Assembly: GCF_014076845.1 (NCBI RefSeq)
Contig: NZ_JACGUT010000048.1
Span: 31,861 to 95,860, forward strand
Reading direction: 5' to 3'
Origin: Colwellia sp. MB3u-41
Lineage (GTDB): Bacteria > Pseudomonadota > Gammaproteobacteria > Enterobacterales > Alteromonadaceae
Length of the DNA: 64,000 bases
This document shows positions 38,235-47,751 of this stretch, one piece after another. Both the position numbers and the translations under genes were made by a program. The notes beneath the pieces were generated by a model. It saw only the letters and a program-made list of their open reading frames with translations. It ran no database searches and was not told where the DNA came from. Numbering within the stretch: position 1 is the first letter of the stretch; the number at the start of each line of letters is the position of its first letter.

Positions 38235-38648
38235 TTATAGGTTATTAGTTAAGTTTTTATTGTCGATAGCTGATAATGTCGTTAAACAGCTTTCTTCTAA
38301 ATTTGTTAATTCCATTAACACAACTTTGATATCATCAAGTTGCTGGTATAAATCTGATTTTTTCTGTTCAATAATGTCCATCATTAATGTTAACTGGCTG
38401 GCACTGGTATTATCTAAATCGTATAACTCAAAGATACGTCCTGTTTCTGCTAATGAAAACCCTAAGCGTTTTCCGCGTAGAATTAACTTTAGTCGAACTT
38501 TATCTCTTTGGTTATAAATTCGAGTTTGTCCTTTACGGGTAGGAGCAAGCAAGCCTTGATCTTCGTAAAAACGAATACTTCGAGTTGTTATATCAAACTC
38601 TTTAGAAAGATCACTGATTGAAAAAGTCTGTGCTTTGGGTTCTGCCAT
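38235..38648 (-). CDS. liuR: MerR-family regulator of the liu genes
   Basis: A 137-residue regulator. The N-terminal MerR helix-turn-helix reads FSISDLSKEFDITTRSIRFYEDQGLL, with RIYNQRDKVRLKLILRGKRLGFSL behind it (each only partly cited) and a C-terminal coiled coil that dimerises. It lacks the metal cysteines of MerR proper and matches the LiuR type. It heads the operon and lies 42 bp from a perfect TTTACG palindrome, its likely site. The known LiuR group senses branched-chain acyl-CoA intermediates; that it does so here is inference. Confidence 0.93.
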   Translation of the reverse strand: MAEPKAQTFSISDLSKEFDITTRSIRFYEDQGLLAPTRKGQTRIYNQRDKVRLKLILRGKRLGFSLAETGRIFELYDLDNTSASQLTLMMDIIEQKKSDLYQQLDDIKVVLMELTNLEESCLTTLSAIDNKNLTNNL

Positions 38649-38690
38649 GAAAAACTCTACATTTATGTTATGTAGTCACCTTACAGGAAG

Positions 38691-38706
38691 TTTACGTTAA
38701 CGTAAA
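38691..38706. promoter_or_regulatory. Candidate LiuR operator 1
   Basis: TTTACGTTAACGTAAA, a perfect 16-bp palindrome 42 bp upstream of liuR. Confidence 0.8.
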
Positions 38707-38864
38707 GTGGAGGCTTTTTTCATCGATGATACATGGAATATATTGTCAATAATTTACACGTTAATTAAAAATAACCAAGCCATTATCGCGATTCAAATGC
38801 CCCCTAAGCCTTAACTCAGTTAATTGATTTAATCTCACCAAATCATTGCATGTTCAATTAAAGT

Positions 38865-38880
38865 TTACGTTGGCGTAAAC
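38865..38880. promoter_or_regulatory. Candidate LiuR operator 2
   Basis: TTTACGTTGGCGTAAA, the same half-sites as operator 1 with a changed centre, 65 bp upstream of the thiolase ATG at 38946. It suggests one regulator for both directions. Confidence 0.78.
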
Positions 38881-38945
38881 GTCAAATATAAGTTATGGTA
38901 ATGGGCATTAATTTATCCTTTTTTATTTTTATGTCGGAGAGCTTC

Positions 38946-40130
38946 ATGTCTACTACAGATCCTATTGTTATTGTTTCAGCGTCTAGAACCCCTATGGGTG
39001 GTTTTATGGGCGGACTATCTGCTGTTACTTCACCGGACTTAGGTGCAACAGCTATACGTGGTGCACTTGCTGCGGCAAATATAGCTAATGATCAAGTTGA
39101 TGAAGTGATCATGGGGTGTGTTCTGCCTGCTGGCTTAAAACAAGCGCCTGCTCGTCAAGCAGCATTAGCAGCTGATTTAGCATTATCAACAGTTTGTACC
39201 ACCATTAATAAAGTGTGTGGTTCAGGTATGAAAGCGGCAATGCAAGCACATGATTCATTAATGGCAGGTTCTATCGATGTTGCTGTTGCCGGCGGTATGG
39301 AAAGTATGACTAACGCCCCACACCTTTTACCCAAAGGGCGAAGTGGCATTAAAATGGGGCATGGCCAAATACTTGACCACATGATGACTGACGGTTTAGA
39401 AAATGCTTATGACGGTATTGCTATGGGTTGTTTCGCACAAGAAACTGCTGATGACGCTGGTTTTACTCGTGAAGATATGGATGAATACGCAATTCGTTCA
39501 TTAGCTCGTGCCAATGCAGCAATTGCCGCTGGCGCTTTTGAAAATGAAATATCGCCAGTAACCATTAAATCTCGTCGTGGTGATTCGGTATTCGCTATCG
39601 ATGAACAACCAGGCAATGCACGTCCTGATAAAATACCTTCACTTCGTGCTGCTTTTAAAAGAGACGGTACAATTACTGCTGCAAACTCTAGCTCAATTTC
39701 AGACGGTGCCGCTGCATTAGTGATGATGAAGCAATCGACTGCAGAAAAACGTGGTTTAACCCCTTTATGTAAAATTGTCGCTCATGCAACGCACGCACAA
39801 AAACCTGAAGAGTTTACTGTAGCACCTGTTGGCGCAATGAATAAAGTTTTAGCAAAAGCAAACTGGACGGCTGCAGATGTTGATCTGTGGGAAATTAATG
39901 AAGCATTTGCCATGGTTACTATGCTAGCGATTAAAGAGTTAGCCTTAGATGTTGAAAAAGTCAATGTCAATGGTGGCGCTTGTGCACTGGGTCATCCTTT
40001 AGGTGCTAGTGGTGCTCGTATTATGGTAACGTTAATACATGCATTGAAAAACAAAGGTTTATCAAAAGGTTTAGCCTCTCTTTGTATTGGTGGTGGTGAA
40101 GCTACAGCGATTGCGGTTGAAATGTTTTAG
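38946..40130 (+). CDS. atoB: Acetyl-CoA C-acetyltransferase (thiolase)
   Basis: A 394-residue thiolase that interconverts two acetyl-CoA and acetoacetyl-CoA. Residues: the acyl cysteine in NKVCGSGMKAA (about C88), NEAFAM, GGACALGHPLGASG with the catalytic histidine, and the second cysteine in CIGGGEATA. The start is ATG 38946, supported by GGAG; the frame is open further upstream but those codons lack a ribosome site. It is divergent from liuR and finishes leucine breakdown by cleaving acetoacetyl-CoA made by ScoAB. Confidence 0.95.
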   Translation: MSTTDPIVIVSASRTPMGGFMGGLSAVTSPDLGATAIRGALAAANIANDQVDEVIMGCVLPAGLKQAPARQAALAADLALSTVCTTINKVCGSGMKAAMQAHDSLMAGSIDVAVAGGMESMTNAPHLLPKGRSGIKMGHGQILDHMMTDGLENAYDGIAMGCFAQETADDAGFTREDMDEYAIRSLARANAAIAAGAFENEISPVTIKSRRGDSVFAIDEQPGNARPDKIPSLRAAFKRDGTITAANSSSISDGAAALVMMKQSTAEKRGLTPLCKIVAHATHAQKPEEFTVAPVGAMNKVLAKANWTAADVDLWEINEAFAMVTMLAIKELALDVEKVNVNGGACALGHPLGASGARIMVTLIHALKNKGLSKGLASLCIGGGEATAIAVEMF

Positions 40131-40939
40131 GCCATTAAGTTCGCCGTTATTTTAGGTAATGCTGATAAAAATTATACTTGTAAAGCCACTATGTTAAGGC
40201 ATAGTGGCTTTTTTATTAATGCTCAATTGATTGCACAGATTTTTTTTGAACAAAGATAAGTGTAAAGCTAAATAAAGATCGAAACAAAAATCCCATGCAA
40301 GCCTAGTCATGCCGTTGAGTAAAAATGTGCTTTTGTGAGTAAAGATAGAAACAAATGTGGCAGTAAGTTTTATTTATTAAAAAAGTACCAATAAACACTC
40401 CAAATAAAGTTTGAACCTGGCTACAACTGGCATAAGTGAACCTTAATAATCATTCGAAACATATTATGAAATAACTTTATTAACGTCTTCTGCGCATCGC
40501 TGACATTAGCTGTTGGCTATTCTTTAGGTCAACTCTTAGCCATAAGCTGACCTTAGCTTTTGAGTTGAAAACGGCAGATCAGGGTTCCTAAAGTTCTCGC
40601 TTTTATATAAAAACTCACATCCATTCATAATTGAGATTGTGCCGAAAATTTTTGCACGGAATTAGAACTCAAATCCCCAAAGAAGACATTAGAATCATTC
40701 AAGTTTCAAACGAATTTAGAGTATTAAGACTATAGCGCTAACGCCCCCCAAGTGAGATAGAGAGGAACTTAGCCAACTTAGAAGTTCTTACTTGAATGGC
40801 TTGTATATTGCTTTTTATTTCAAGACAATTAAACACCAGATGTACTAAATTAACTAGGCATAGGGTGATTTCTTTAACGAACAATAATTAGAATTTTTAG
40901 TTAACGAATTTACCATAGAGTTTATTTCGTATTGGCCGT
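40131..40939. other. Gene-free region with degenerate repeats
   Basis: About 800 bp. After the terminator it holds a 16-bp direct repeat TAAAGATCGAAACAAA / TAAAGATAGAAACAAA (40273-40288 and 40340-40355) and a stretch at 40530-40560 (TTAGCCATAAGCTGACCTTA core) that recurs degenerately near 49453-49483. No gene is visible. Confidence 0.5.
40182..40214 (+). terminator. Terminator after the thiolase gene
   Basis: AAAGCCACTATG (40182-40193) pairs with CATAGTGGCTTT (40200-40211), loop TTAAGG, then TTT. Confidence 0.9.
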
Positions 40940-41380
40940 TTAACTAAATAAATAAATAGCTCCGCTAGCTTTCATTTTTTTGATTTTGCTAAAAGGAATA
41001 TAATCGGGTATTAACTCAAAATAATTATTGTTATTTAAATCATCGTATTTAATTCTATTTACTACTGCATTTTTCCATTGATAGAAAGCCCTTCCATAAA
41101 CTATAGCCACATTATTACCAGTAACACTTACTACTTTAGCTAATCTATATTTATGTTTACGTTCTAAATTATAACTGAGTAATCTCATGTCTAAAAAATA
41201 AATATCATTCACTTGATGGCTTAAAATTAGAATTGAAGCTTCAATTTTTTCCGCGTTATGGAAAGCATATTTTTCATATCCAAAATAGGCAACCACAAAA
41301 AAACAAGCCAACAACACAAGTTTATTTAATGTGATTGATAATTTTGGTTTTAGATGTTTTGATCCGAAGGTATGCAGCAC
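40940..41380 (-). CDS. Hypothetical single-pass membrane protein
   Basis: A 146-residue protein with one N-terminal membrane helix (LVLLACFFVVAYFGY, about residues 23-37) and an otherwise soluble, probably periplasmic domain rich in I, Y and N ending IKKMKASGAIYLFS. The start is GTG at 41380 with AAGGAT upstream. I know no family for it. It lies 173 bp after the ABC permease on the same strand and could be part of that locus. Its composition is more AT-rich than the neighbours. Confidence 0.65.
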   Translation of the reverse strand: MLHTFGSKHLKPKLSITLNKLVLLACFFVVAYFGYEKYAFHNAEKIEASILILSHQVNDIYFLDMRLLSYNLERKHKYRLAKVVSVTGNNVAIVYGRAFYQWKNAVVNRIKYDDLNNNNYFELIPDYIPFSKIKKMKASGAIYLFS

Positions 41381-41553
41381 TTTAAGTAATCCTTTTAAAG
41401 TTAAAAATACCTGGTCTTGCTGATAAGGGAAAAAATATAGCTGACTAAAATTTAGAGAAACGAGCGTTAACCAACTATATTTTTCAGGCTGATGTTATTA
41501 TTATTCTCCAAACGATCTAGATGAATAAACCTTAACTTCCATGAATTTAATGT

Positions 41554-43962
41554 CTATTCATCACGTAAAATAAGTGACGGCCTGCTACTGGCCGCTTTAA
41601 AGGCTAAGCATGCCACGGTTAACCAAGTAACGAGCGTGATAAAAGCAGCACCAAGTAAGTACACCCCAATTGATTGTTCAATACGTTCATTAAAGTTAGC
41701 TAACCAATCACTTATCAACCAATAACTCAGTGGATAGGCGATAACAATACTTATAGCTATTAATATGAGGAATTCTTTAGCGAGTAAATTTACTATACTT
41801 AAGCGTGACGAGCCGAGTACTTTACGAATAGCCACTTCTTTTTGGCGGCGTAGGGTAGCAAATGAAGCTAAGCCAAAAGTACCCAAACAGGTAAGAAAAA
41901 TGGCTAAAAAACTAAAAACACTCACCATTTCTAATACTCTGTGTTCGTTTATATGCGCATTTGCGTAGTCATCAGCAACAGTAGTTATTTGCACATCACT
42001 TAAATGTAATTCTTGCTGTACTATCTGTCGAACTTGGCTAGTTAACATAGCCATGTCGGCATTGTTTGCCTTGATGATGATATGACCTTTAGCAATGCTG
42101 TTTTCGCTAAAACCCAAGTTAAAAGATACTGGCAACGATTGTTGTCTGGCAGAGCCAATTTTAACATTCTCTATTACACCAACAATCTTGGCAGTCATTT
42201 TCAACCTTGGCTCTGACAGCATCAGACCAATAACTGACTCTGGTGATTGATACCCGGCTAACTCCATCATGCGACGACTAACTAACACACTTACAGTGCT
42301 ATTTTGTTCATCATTTTCTTGATACCAATCGCCACTAAATTCCGGTGAAAAATCACGACCAGCAAGGAGTTTAAGTCCTAATGTTTCTACCGGATAATAA
42401 CCTGTACCTACCGTAGGTTGAGGACCCCTTAATCTTTGCCCATTTGGCCAAGTAAAAAATAAGCCAGAGACTATATCATTGGTTAAGTCGATATTAGAAA
42501 ATGTAACTTTCTCGACCCCTGTCAAATTTCGAATCTTCGCCAATAAACTGTTATTTTTTTGTGTATATAAGACCTCTGTCGGTAGATCTTTTATAACCAA
42601 ACGTGATGACTTTTCATAGCCAACCGCTAAGCTACCTATAAGACTCATCTGTTGGTATAAAGAAATCGCGCCGATAATTAAACCAACAGACAAAGCGCCT
42701 TGTAGGCACAAGGTTAATTTCCTCACAAAAATAGCTGTTCCGCCGCGCACTAAATCGCCACTGAGTACACGTTTGGCGCTAAAAGAAGCGATGAATAGCG
42801 CTGGATATAAACCCGAGAGCAAGCCAACAACAAAGATCACCATTAGGGTTATTAACATAAACTTCGAGCCATAAACCAAACTAAGCGACCTGTCCATCAT
42901 TTGATTAAACGCGGGTAAACTCATTTCCACTATAGTAAAAGCGAGTAGGGCTGACAGAATTACCACCAAAAAAGACTCGGCCAAAAATTGGCTTACTAAT
43001 TGGCCTTTGGTTGCACCTAATGCCTTACGAACGCCAACTTCTTTAGCGCGTTTGGCCGACTGGGCAATATTAAGGTTAATAAAATTGATACTAGCAACCA
43101 ACATTAAAATTAGGCTTAAACCAATACACGTTTGCAATATTGATAATGAGCCACTTCTTTTCATGAAAACTGGTCCATTGCTTTTTAAGTGCATGTTTTC
43201 CATGTTGATTAAAGATATGGTTATAGTGCTTTTACCTTCTGATTTATGTAACTCATTGGTCAATTGATTTTCAAAGCTTTCTATATCTGTATTGGCTAAA
43301 AGTTTATAATAAACATAACCTTGGCCATCTTGGATAAATTGAGCAGGCATTTGAATTAAACTATCAAACTTTACATGGCTATTTTCGGCTAAATTCTTAA
43401 AAACGGCACCAATACGATATTGCCCTTGCTCATGCTTTAACAGTCGACCTATCACTTGGGTTTCTCCAAATAGTCGCTTTGCTTCTCCTTCACTTAGCGC
43501 TAATTGACCAGGCTGACCTAATGCTTGATTGATATCGCCAGCGATAATATCTAATTTGATAAAGTCGAGAATATTAGAGGTTGCTGCATAAAAGTTGCTT
43601 AGTCGATAATAATTATCATCCACTTGTACCAGTTCACTCACTCCCTGATTCAGCTTGCTAAGGAAATTCGTTTTTACTAATCTAAATATATCTTCTACCT
43701 GACTATGACTTTTCAAAGTTTCGGCATTTCTATAGCTACTCAGTGCAATTGCCTGTAATCCTATCGAGGTATAATCAGTGTGCGCAATATATATCCGTTC
43801 GCTATCGGGCTGATGCTTGTCATAGGACAATTCATGTTGGGCAAATAACGCCATTAAAATAGCTGCTGCTAAACCTATACTAAAACCTATCAGGTTGAGA
43901 AAAAAATGTTGTTTATCTTTTTTAATCGCACGTAATGCTGTGACAAAATAATTAACGACCAT
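41554..43962 (-). CDS. ABC transporter permease, duplicated FtsX/MacB type
   Basis: An 802-residue permease with an N-terminal helix (FFLNLIGFSIGLAAAIL), a periplasmic MacB_PCD domain, and two FtsX domains (about 280-400 and 680-795), each with KEVGVRKALGA- or KEVAIRKVLGS-type coupling motifs. The start is ATG 43962, one base after the ATPase stop, with AGAGG upstream; an ORF extension to 44037 overlaps the ATPase and is unlikely. It works with the ATPase and the adaptor in export of a drug, peptide or lipid-like substrate; which is not evident. Confidence 0.9.
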   Translation of the reverse strand: MVVNYFVTALRAIKKDKQHFFLNLIGFSIGLAAAILMALFAQHELSYDKHQPDSERIYIAHTDYTSIGLQAIALSSYRNAETLKSHSQVEDIFRLVKTNFLSKLNQGVSELVQVDDNYYRLSNFYAATSNILDFIKLDIIAGDINQALGQPGQLALSEGEAKRLFGETQVIGRLLKHEQGQYRIGAVFKNLAENSHVKFDSLIQMPAQFIQDGQGYVYYKLLANTDIESFENQLTNELHKSEGKSTITISLINMENMHLKSNGPVFMKRSGSLSILQTCIGLSLILMLVASINFINLNIAQSAKRAKEVGVRKALGATKGQLVSQFLAESFLVVILSALLAFTIVEMSLPAFNQMMDRSLSLVYGSKFMLITLMVIFVVGLLSGLYPALFIASFSAKRVLSGDLVRGGTAIFVRKLTLCLQGALSVGLIIGAISLYQQMSLIGSLAVGYEKSSRLVIKDLPTEVLYTQKNNSLLAKIRNLTGVEKVTFSNIDLTNDIVSGLFFTWPNGQRLRGPQPTVGTGYYPVETLGLKLLAGRDFSPEFSGDWYQENDEQNSTVSVLVSRRMMELAGYQSPESVIGLMLSEPRLKMTAKIVGVIENVKIGSARQQSLPVSFNLGFSENSIAKGHIIIKANNADMAMLTSQVRQIVQQELHLSDVQITTVADDYANAHINEHRVLEMVSVFSFLAIFLTCLGTFGLASFATLRRQKEVAIRKVLGSSRLSIVNLLAKEFLILIAISIVIAYPLSYWLISDWLANFNERIEQSIGVYLLGAAFITLVTWLTVACLAFKAASSRPSLILRDE

Positions 43963-43963
43963 G

Positions 43964-44677
43964 TTAAGCAACCTCTGATGGCAAATCTGAAGGAATAGTG
44001 ACCTGACTGGCTTTATCAAGCATGATTTGACCATCAAGAAGTCGGACTAATCTATCGGCATAATTACCCTCTTTCTCTGAGTGAGTGACCATAATAACGG
44101 TGGTGCCTTCTTTATTTAGCTCACGTAACATAGCCATGACTTCGTCACCATTTTTTGAATCAAGGTTACCAGTAGGTTCATCGGCTAAAATCAGCTTTGG
44201 GTTGATCACTAAAGCACGAGCCACAGCAACACGTTGCTGCTGACCACCAGAAAGCTGTTGTGGTAAATGATCAGCTCTATGGTCAATGCCAACGCGTTTT
44301 AAAATATCTTCAACACGCTTTTTACGCTCATTCTTACTAATTTTTTGATATTGCAGTGGCAGTTCTACATTTTCATAAACGGTGAGTTCATCGATTAAGT
44401 TAAAGCTTTGAAAAACGAAACCAATAGAAGCTTTACGTAATTGCGCTAGTTGTTTTTCATTATAAGAAGCAATGTTACTACCAGAAAATTCAAAGCACCC
44501 TGTTGAAGGAGAATCGAGCATACCCAAGATAGATAACAAGGTTGATTTACCGCAGCCCGATGGACCCATAATGGCCACAAACTCGCCCTCGCTTACGGTT
44601 AAATTAATATTACTTAATGCTGCTGTTTCTAGATCTAACGTACGGAAAATACGGCTTAAGTTAGTTATTTTAATCAT
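43964..44677 (-). CDS. ABC transporter ATP-binding protein, MacB/LolD type
   Basis: A 237-residue ATPase with Walker A GPSGCGKST, Q-loop FVFQSFNLIDELTVYENVELPL (partly cited), signature LSGGQQQRVAVARAL, Walker B LILADEPTGNLD and the switch histidine in VTHSE. It belongs to the lipoprotein/macrolide exporter group. It is 41 bp after the adaptor and ends one base before the permease start, so the three genes form one operon. Confidence 0.95.
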   Translation of the reverse strand: MIKITNLSRIFRTLDLETAALSNINLTVSEGEFVAIMGPSGCGKSTLLSILGMLDSPSTGCFEFSGSNIASYNEKQLAQLRKASIGFVFQSFNLIDELTVYENVELPLQYQKISKNERKKRVEDILKRVGIDHRADHLPQQLSGGQQQRVAVARALVINPKLILADEPTGNLDSKNGDEVMAMLRELNKEGTTVIMVTHSEKEGNYADRLVRLLDGQIMLDKASQVTIPSDLPSEVA

Positions 44678-44718
44678 TTTTGTTATTCCTTTATTATTAT
44701 GAATTTAAGTTAACTGAA

Positions 44719-45975
44719 TTAGTTTAATTGCAGCTGTTGAGCTTTATCGAAACTGCCATAGCTTGATGTAACCACTTTTTCGCCCAGTGACAAGCCAGAC
44801 AACACTTCAAAATACTGTTGATTCTTTTTTCCTAAACTAATCGTTCTTCGAATGGCTTTATTACCTTCTTTGTTAAGTACATAAGCCCAATTTCCACCAC
44901 TATTGCTAAAAAATGCACCACGTTTAAGCAATAAAGCTTGCTCTTTGTCATCACCTAACATCAATTCAATATTAATGTTTTGTCCTCGTTTGATGTCGCC
45001 TGCATTTGTAGGTAGGTCAACTTCAATTTGAAATTGTGATTGATTAACTCGACTATCAATTTTACTGACTTTAGCCATGATATTTCCTGCTTCCAATTCA
45101 ACCATTACGGTTAAGTTTTTTTGTACTTGGTTTAAATAAAATTCATCGAGTTTTATGACTAATTTATATTCATTGGGGATATCAATTTGTCCTAGGCGGG
45201 CACTGCGCTCTTTTGATTCACCAAGTTCAACATTGAACTCACTTAAATAACCTGAAACGGGGGCTTTAATTAATAAATTGTCTAAATTCTTACGGGCAAA
45301 TTGTAGATTTTTTTCTAGCATAATAGCGCTTTCTTCTAACTGCCGTACTTGTACCTTACGTATACTGTTTTCTTGTTCTTGCCGTTCTATGGTTAATACT
45401 TTTCTGGCTTTATAGTAACTTAGGTTATCTGCTACTTCTGCAAGTCTATCTTTGGCCAACAAGCCTTTATTTACTAGAGTCGAAGATTGTTTTACACGTC
45501 TTTTTAAGTGGCTAATCTGTAATTCAACCTCTAATAAATCACGACGTAAATCTAATCGACTTGTTGCCATATTCATTTGGGTGTTACGCAGAAAATTGAG
45601 CTGCTCGGTCACTTGTGCTTCTCGCCCCATCACATCAAGCTGCAAGTTAGTATTACTTAAACGCACTAAAGGTTGTCCTTTTTTAACAAATTCACCTTGT
45701 TCAACTAAGCGTTGTTCTACACGGCCACCAGCTGTGGTATCAAGGTAAATGGTTGTTTTTGGTACAACTTGACCACGTAAGCTTAATGCATCGACAAATG
45801 TGCCTTGCGTCACAGGGCTTATGGTTAGGGTATTTATAGCTAAATTATGACTACGCCCTTCCGCACTTGATTGAGTAAAGCTATACGCCATTATGCTTAT
45901 AGCAAAAATAACCATGCCGTAAATACTACTTTTTAAATACTTCTGTAACGGAGAGTTGATTATTCTCTTATCCAT
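44719..45975 (-). CDS. Periplasmic adaptor subunit (HlyD/MacA-like)
   Basis: A 418-residue membrane-fusion protein. One N-terminal membrane anchor (YGMVIFAISIMAYSF, about 18-33), then a biotinyl-lipoyl-like half (GQVVPKTTIYLDTTAGG), an alpha-helical coiled-coil hairpin (about 110-230), the second lipoyl half (APVSGYLSEFNVELGE) and a beta-barrel and membrane-proximal domain. It links the ABC permease to an outer-membrane channel. It is the first gene of the operon; a sigma-54-like promoter lies 60 bp upstream. Confidence 0.9.
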   Translation of the reverse strand: MDKRIINSPLQKYLKSSIYGMVIFAISIMAYSFTQSSAEGRSHNLAINTLTISPVTQGTFVDALSLRGQVVPKTTIYLDTTAGGRVEQRLVEQGEFVKKGQPLVRLSNTNLQLDVMGREAQVTEQLNFLRNTQMNMATSRLDLRRDLLEVELQISHLKRRVKQSSTLVNKGLLAKDRLAEVADNLSYYKARKVLTIERQEQENSIRKVQVRQLEESAIMLEKNLQFARKNLDNLLIKAPVSGYLSEFNVELGESKERSARLGQIDIPNEYKLVIKLDEFYLNQVQKNLTVMVELEAGNIMAKVSKIDSRVNQSQFQIEVDLPTNAGDIKRGQNINIELMLGDDKEQALLLKRGAFFSNSGGNWAYVLNKEGNKAIRRTISLGKKNQQYFEVLSGLSLGEKVVTSSYGSFDKAQQLQLN

Positions 45976-46034
45976 TTAAGTGACCCATTTAAGTTATCCA
46001 TCAACTCTATTTAATATTTTTATTACACTTGTAA

Positions 46035-46051
46035 GTACAAGACTTATGCCA
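46035..46051 (-). promoter_or_regulatory. Candidate sigma-54 promoter of the ABC operon
   Basis: On the minus strand it reads TGGCATAAGTCTTGTAC. GG and the -12 dinucleotide are exactly ten bases apart as in sigma-54 promoters; the -12 pair is GT instead of the usual GC. It stands 60 bp before the adaptor start and near an NtrC-type activator gene. Confidence 0.5.
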
Positions 46052-46123
46052 AATATGACTTTTAATTTAATCTATACAAAACAGTAGTTTGAATTTTATT
46101 GTTGTTTTTGCTATATCGAAAAG

Positions 46124-46141
46124 TGTACCAATAACGGTACA
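46124..46141. promoter_or_regulatory. Candidate enhancer site for the NtrC-type activator
   Basis: TGTACC (46124-46129) and GGTACA (46136-46141) form a perfect inverted repeat with a six-base spacer, about 80-90 bp upstream of the sigma-54-like promoter, the usual position of an upstream activator site. Confidence 0.5.
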
Positions 46142-46237
46142 GTTAGCTAAAAGCGTTCCTTTATGAATAGCGGATGCTAGACGTCTTTATCGAATGTAAG
46201 GTAGACTAAACAAAATGTTATAAATGGATAATGGCTG

Positions 46238-47698
46238 ATGGAAATGAAGCAAGCGGGTTCAATTTTAATTGTTGATGACAATATTGATATCTTGATTGCT
46301 GCCCAGTTTTTGCTCAAGCAACATTATCGAACCGTCGTAACAACAGATAACCCTTTTGATATTGAAAAAATCGTTAACGAGGAAAGAATAGAAGTCATAT
46401 TACTGGATATGAATTTTAATCACGACTCGATAAGTGGTCAGGAAGGGTTTTACTGGCTCAAGTCAATCCTAGCTCAAAACTCATCAGTTGTTATTGTACT
46501 CATGACGGCTTACGGTGATATTCAACTGGCTGTTGACGCGATAAAATCTGGTGCCTCTGACTTTATCGCCAAGCCTTGGAAAAATGAACAACTCTTGGCC
46601 GTAATTGCAGCGGCTTTCGGCCATTCTAAAGATAAACAAAAAATAGGTAAACTTACTCGACAAAAGCTAGGGTTAAATCATGCTTTAAAAGGAAAAAGTT
46701 TTGAATTTTTAGGTCAAAGTTTGGCAATGAAGCAAGTCTTCGACACTATTAATAAAGCGGCAAAAACTGATGCTAATATCTTAATTACTGGTGAAAGTGG
46801 TACGGGTAAAGAATTAGCAGCACATGCAATACACTTGGCAAGTAATAGAAGCGATGAGGCTTTTATTAGTTTGGACATGGGTTCGATAGCCACAAGTTTG
46901 TTCGAAAGTGAACTTTTTGGTCATAAAAAAGGCGCTTTCACCGATGCTAAAGCCGATAGAACAGGTCGGTTTGAACTCGCCCATGAGGGCAGTTTATTTT
47001 TAGATGAATTGGGTAATTTACCTTTGAGTCAGCAAGCGACTTTACTAGCTGCGTTGCAAAACCGTCAGATCACTCCTGTGGGTGGTACAAAACCAATAGA
47101 TGTGAATATTCGACTCATTTGCGCTACCAACGAAAACTTACCTCAAGCGGTTTATGAAAATCGCTTTAGACAAGATTTACTTTACCGCATTAATACCGTA
47201 GAGATACGTTTGCCACCATTACGTGAACGGGTAGATGATATCCCTCTACTTACTGAGTATTATCTTGAGCACTTTAGCCGTAAATATAAAAGAAATTTAT
47301 CTATTGAACCTAGCGATATGAACCTTCTTTGTCAATACGCTTGGCCGGGTAATGTACGTGAATTGGCTCATATTATTGAACGGTCTGTTATTTTAAGTGA
47401 TTGTGGTGCATTAGATATTTGCTCTGTAATGGGAGAAGATATATCTCAAAAATCAGAACAAATAGAAGTTGCTGATAAACCTCAGTTAGCTGATAGCTCT
47501 GTAACTAGTTATATAGATAACTCTGTAGCTGACTATGTTGATAATATGGTTTATGACAGCTTCAATTTAGAAATATTAGAGCAACGGGCTGTACGGGCTG
47601 CCCTAAAACATCATCGAGGAAATGTCAGTCAGGCCGCAAAAGCATTAGGCTTAACACGAGGTGCTATGTACCGTCGTTTAGAAAAGCATGACCTTTAA
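46238..47698 (+). CDS. NtrC-type sigma-54-dependent response regulator
   Basis: A 486-residue regulator: receiver domain (1-130; ILIVDDN, phosphoacceptor in VILLDMN, LMTAYGD, AKPWK), an AAA+ domain (about 160-395; Walker A GESGTGKE, GAFTDA in the sigma-54 contact loop, where many members have GAFTGA, Walker B LFLDELGN, arginine finger region) and a Fis-type helix-turn-helix at the C-terminus (NVSQAAKALGLTRGAMYRRL). It is divergent from the ABC operon it probably controls and 53 bp before its histidine kinase. Confidence 0.95.
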   Translation: MEMKQAGSILIVDDNIDILIAAQFLLKQHYRTVVTTDNPFDIEKIVNEERIEVILLDMNFNHDSISGQEGFYWLKSILAQNSSVVIVLMTAYGDIQLAVDAIKSGASDFIAKPWKNEQLLAVIAAAFGHSKDKQKIGKLTRQKLGLNHALKGKSFEFLGQSLAMKQVFDTINKAAKTDANILITGESGTGKELAAHAIHLASNRSDEAFISLDMGSIATSLFESELFGHKKGAFTDAKADRTGRFELAHEGSLFLDELGNLPLSQQATLLAALQNRQITPVGGTKPIDVNIRLICATNENLPQAVYENRFRQDLLYRINTVEIRLPPLRERVDDIPLLTEYYLEHFSRKYKRNLSIEPSDMNLLCQYAWPGNVRELAHIIERSVILSDCGALDICSVMGEDISQKSEQIEVADKPQLADSSVTSYIDNSVADYVDNMVYDSFNLEILEQRAVRAALKHHRGNVSQAAKALGLTRGAMYRRLEKHDL

Positions 47699-47751
47699 TT
47701 CATCTCCACTGTGTCATCTACCCAATTACTTAATTAAATGAAGTTTATGTT

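Noticed and set aside
46035..46051. Certain sigma-54 promoter call
   Set aside because: Kept only as a candidate, because the -12 element is GT and not GC.
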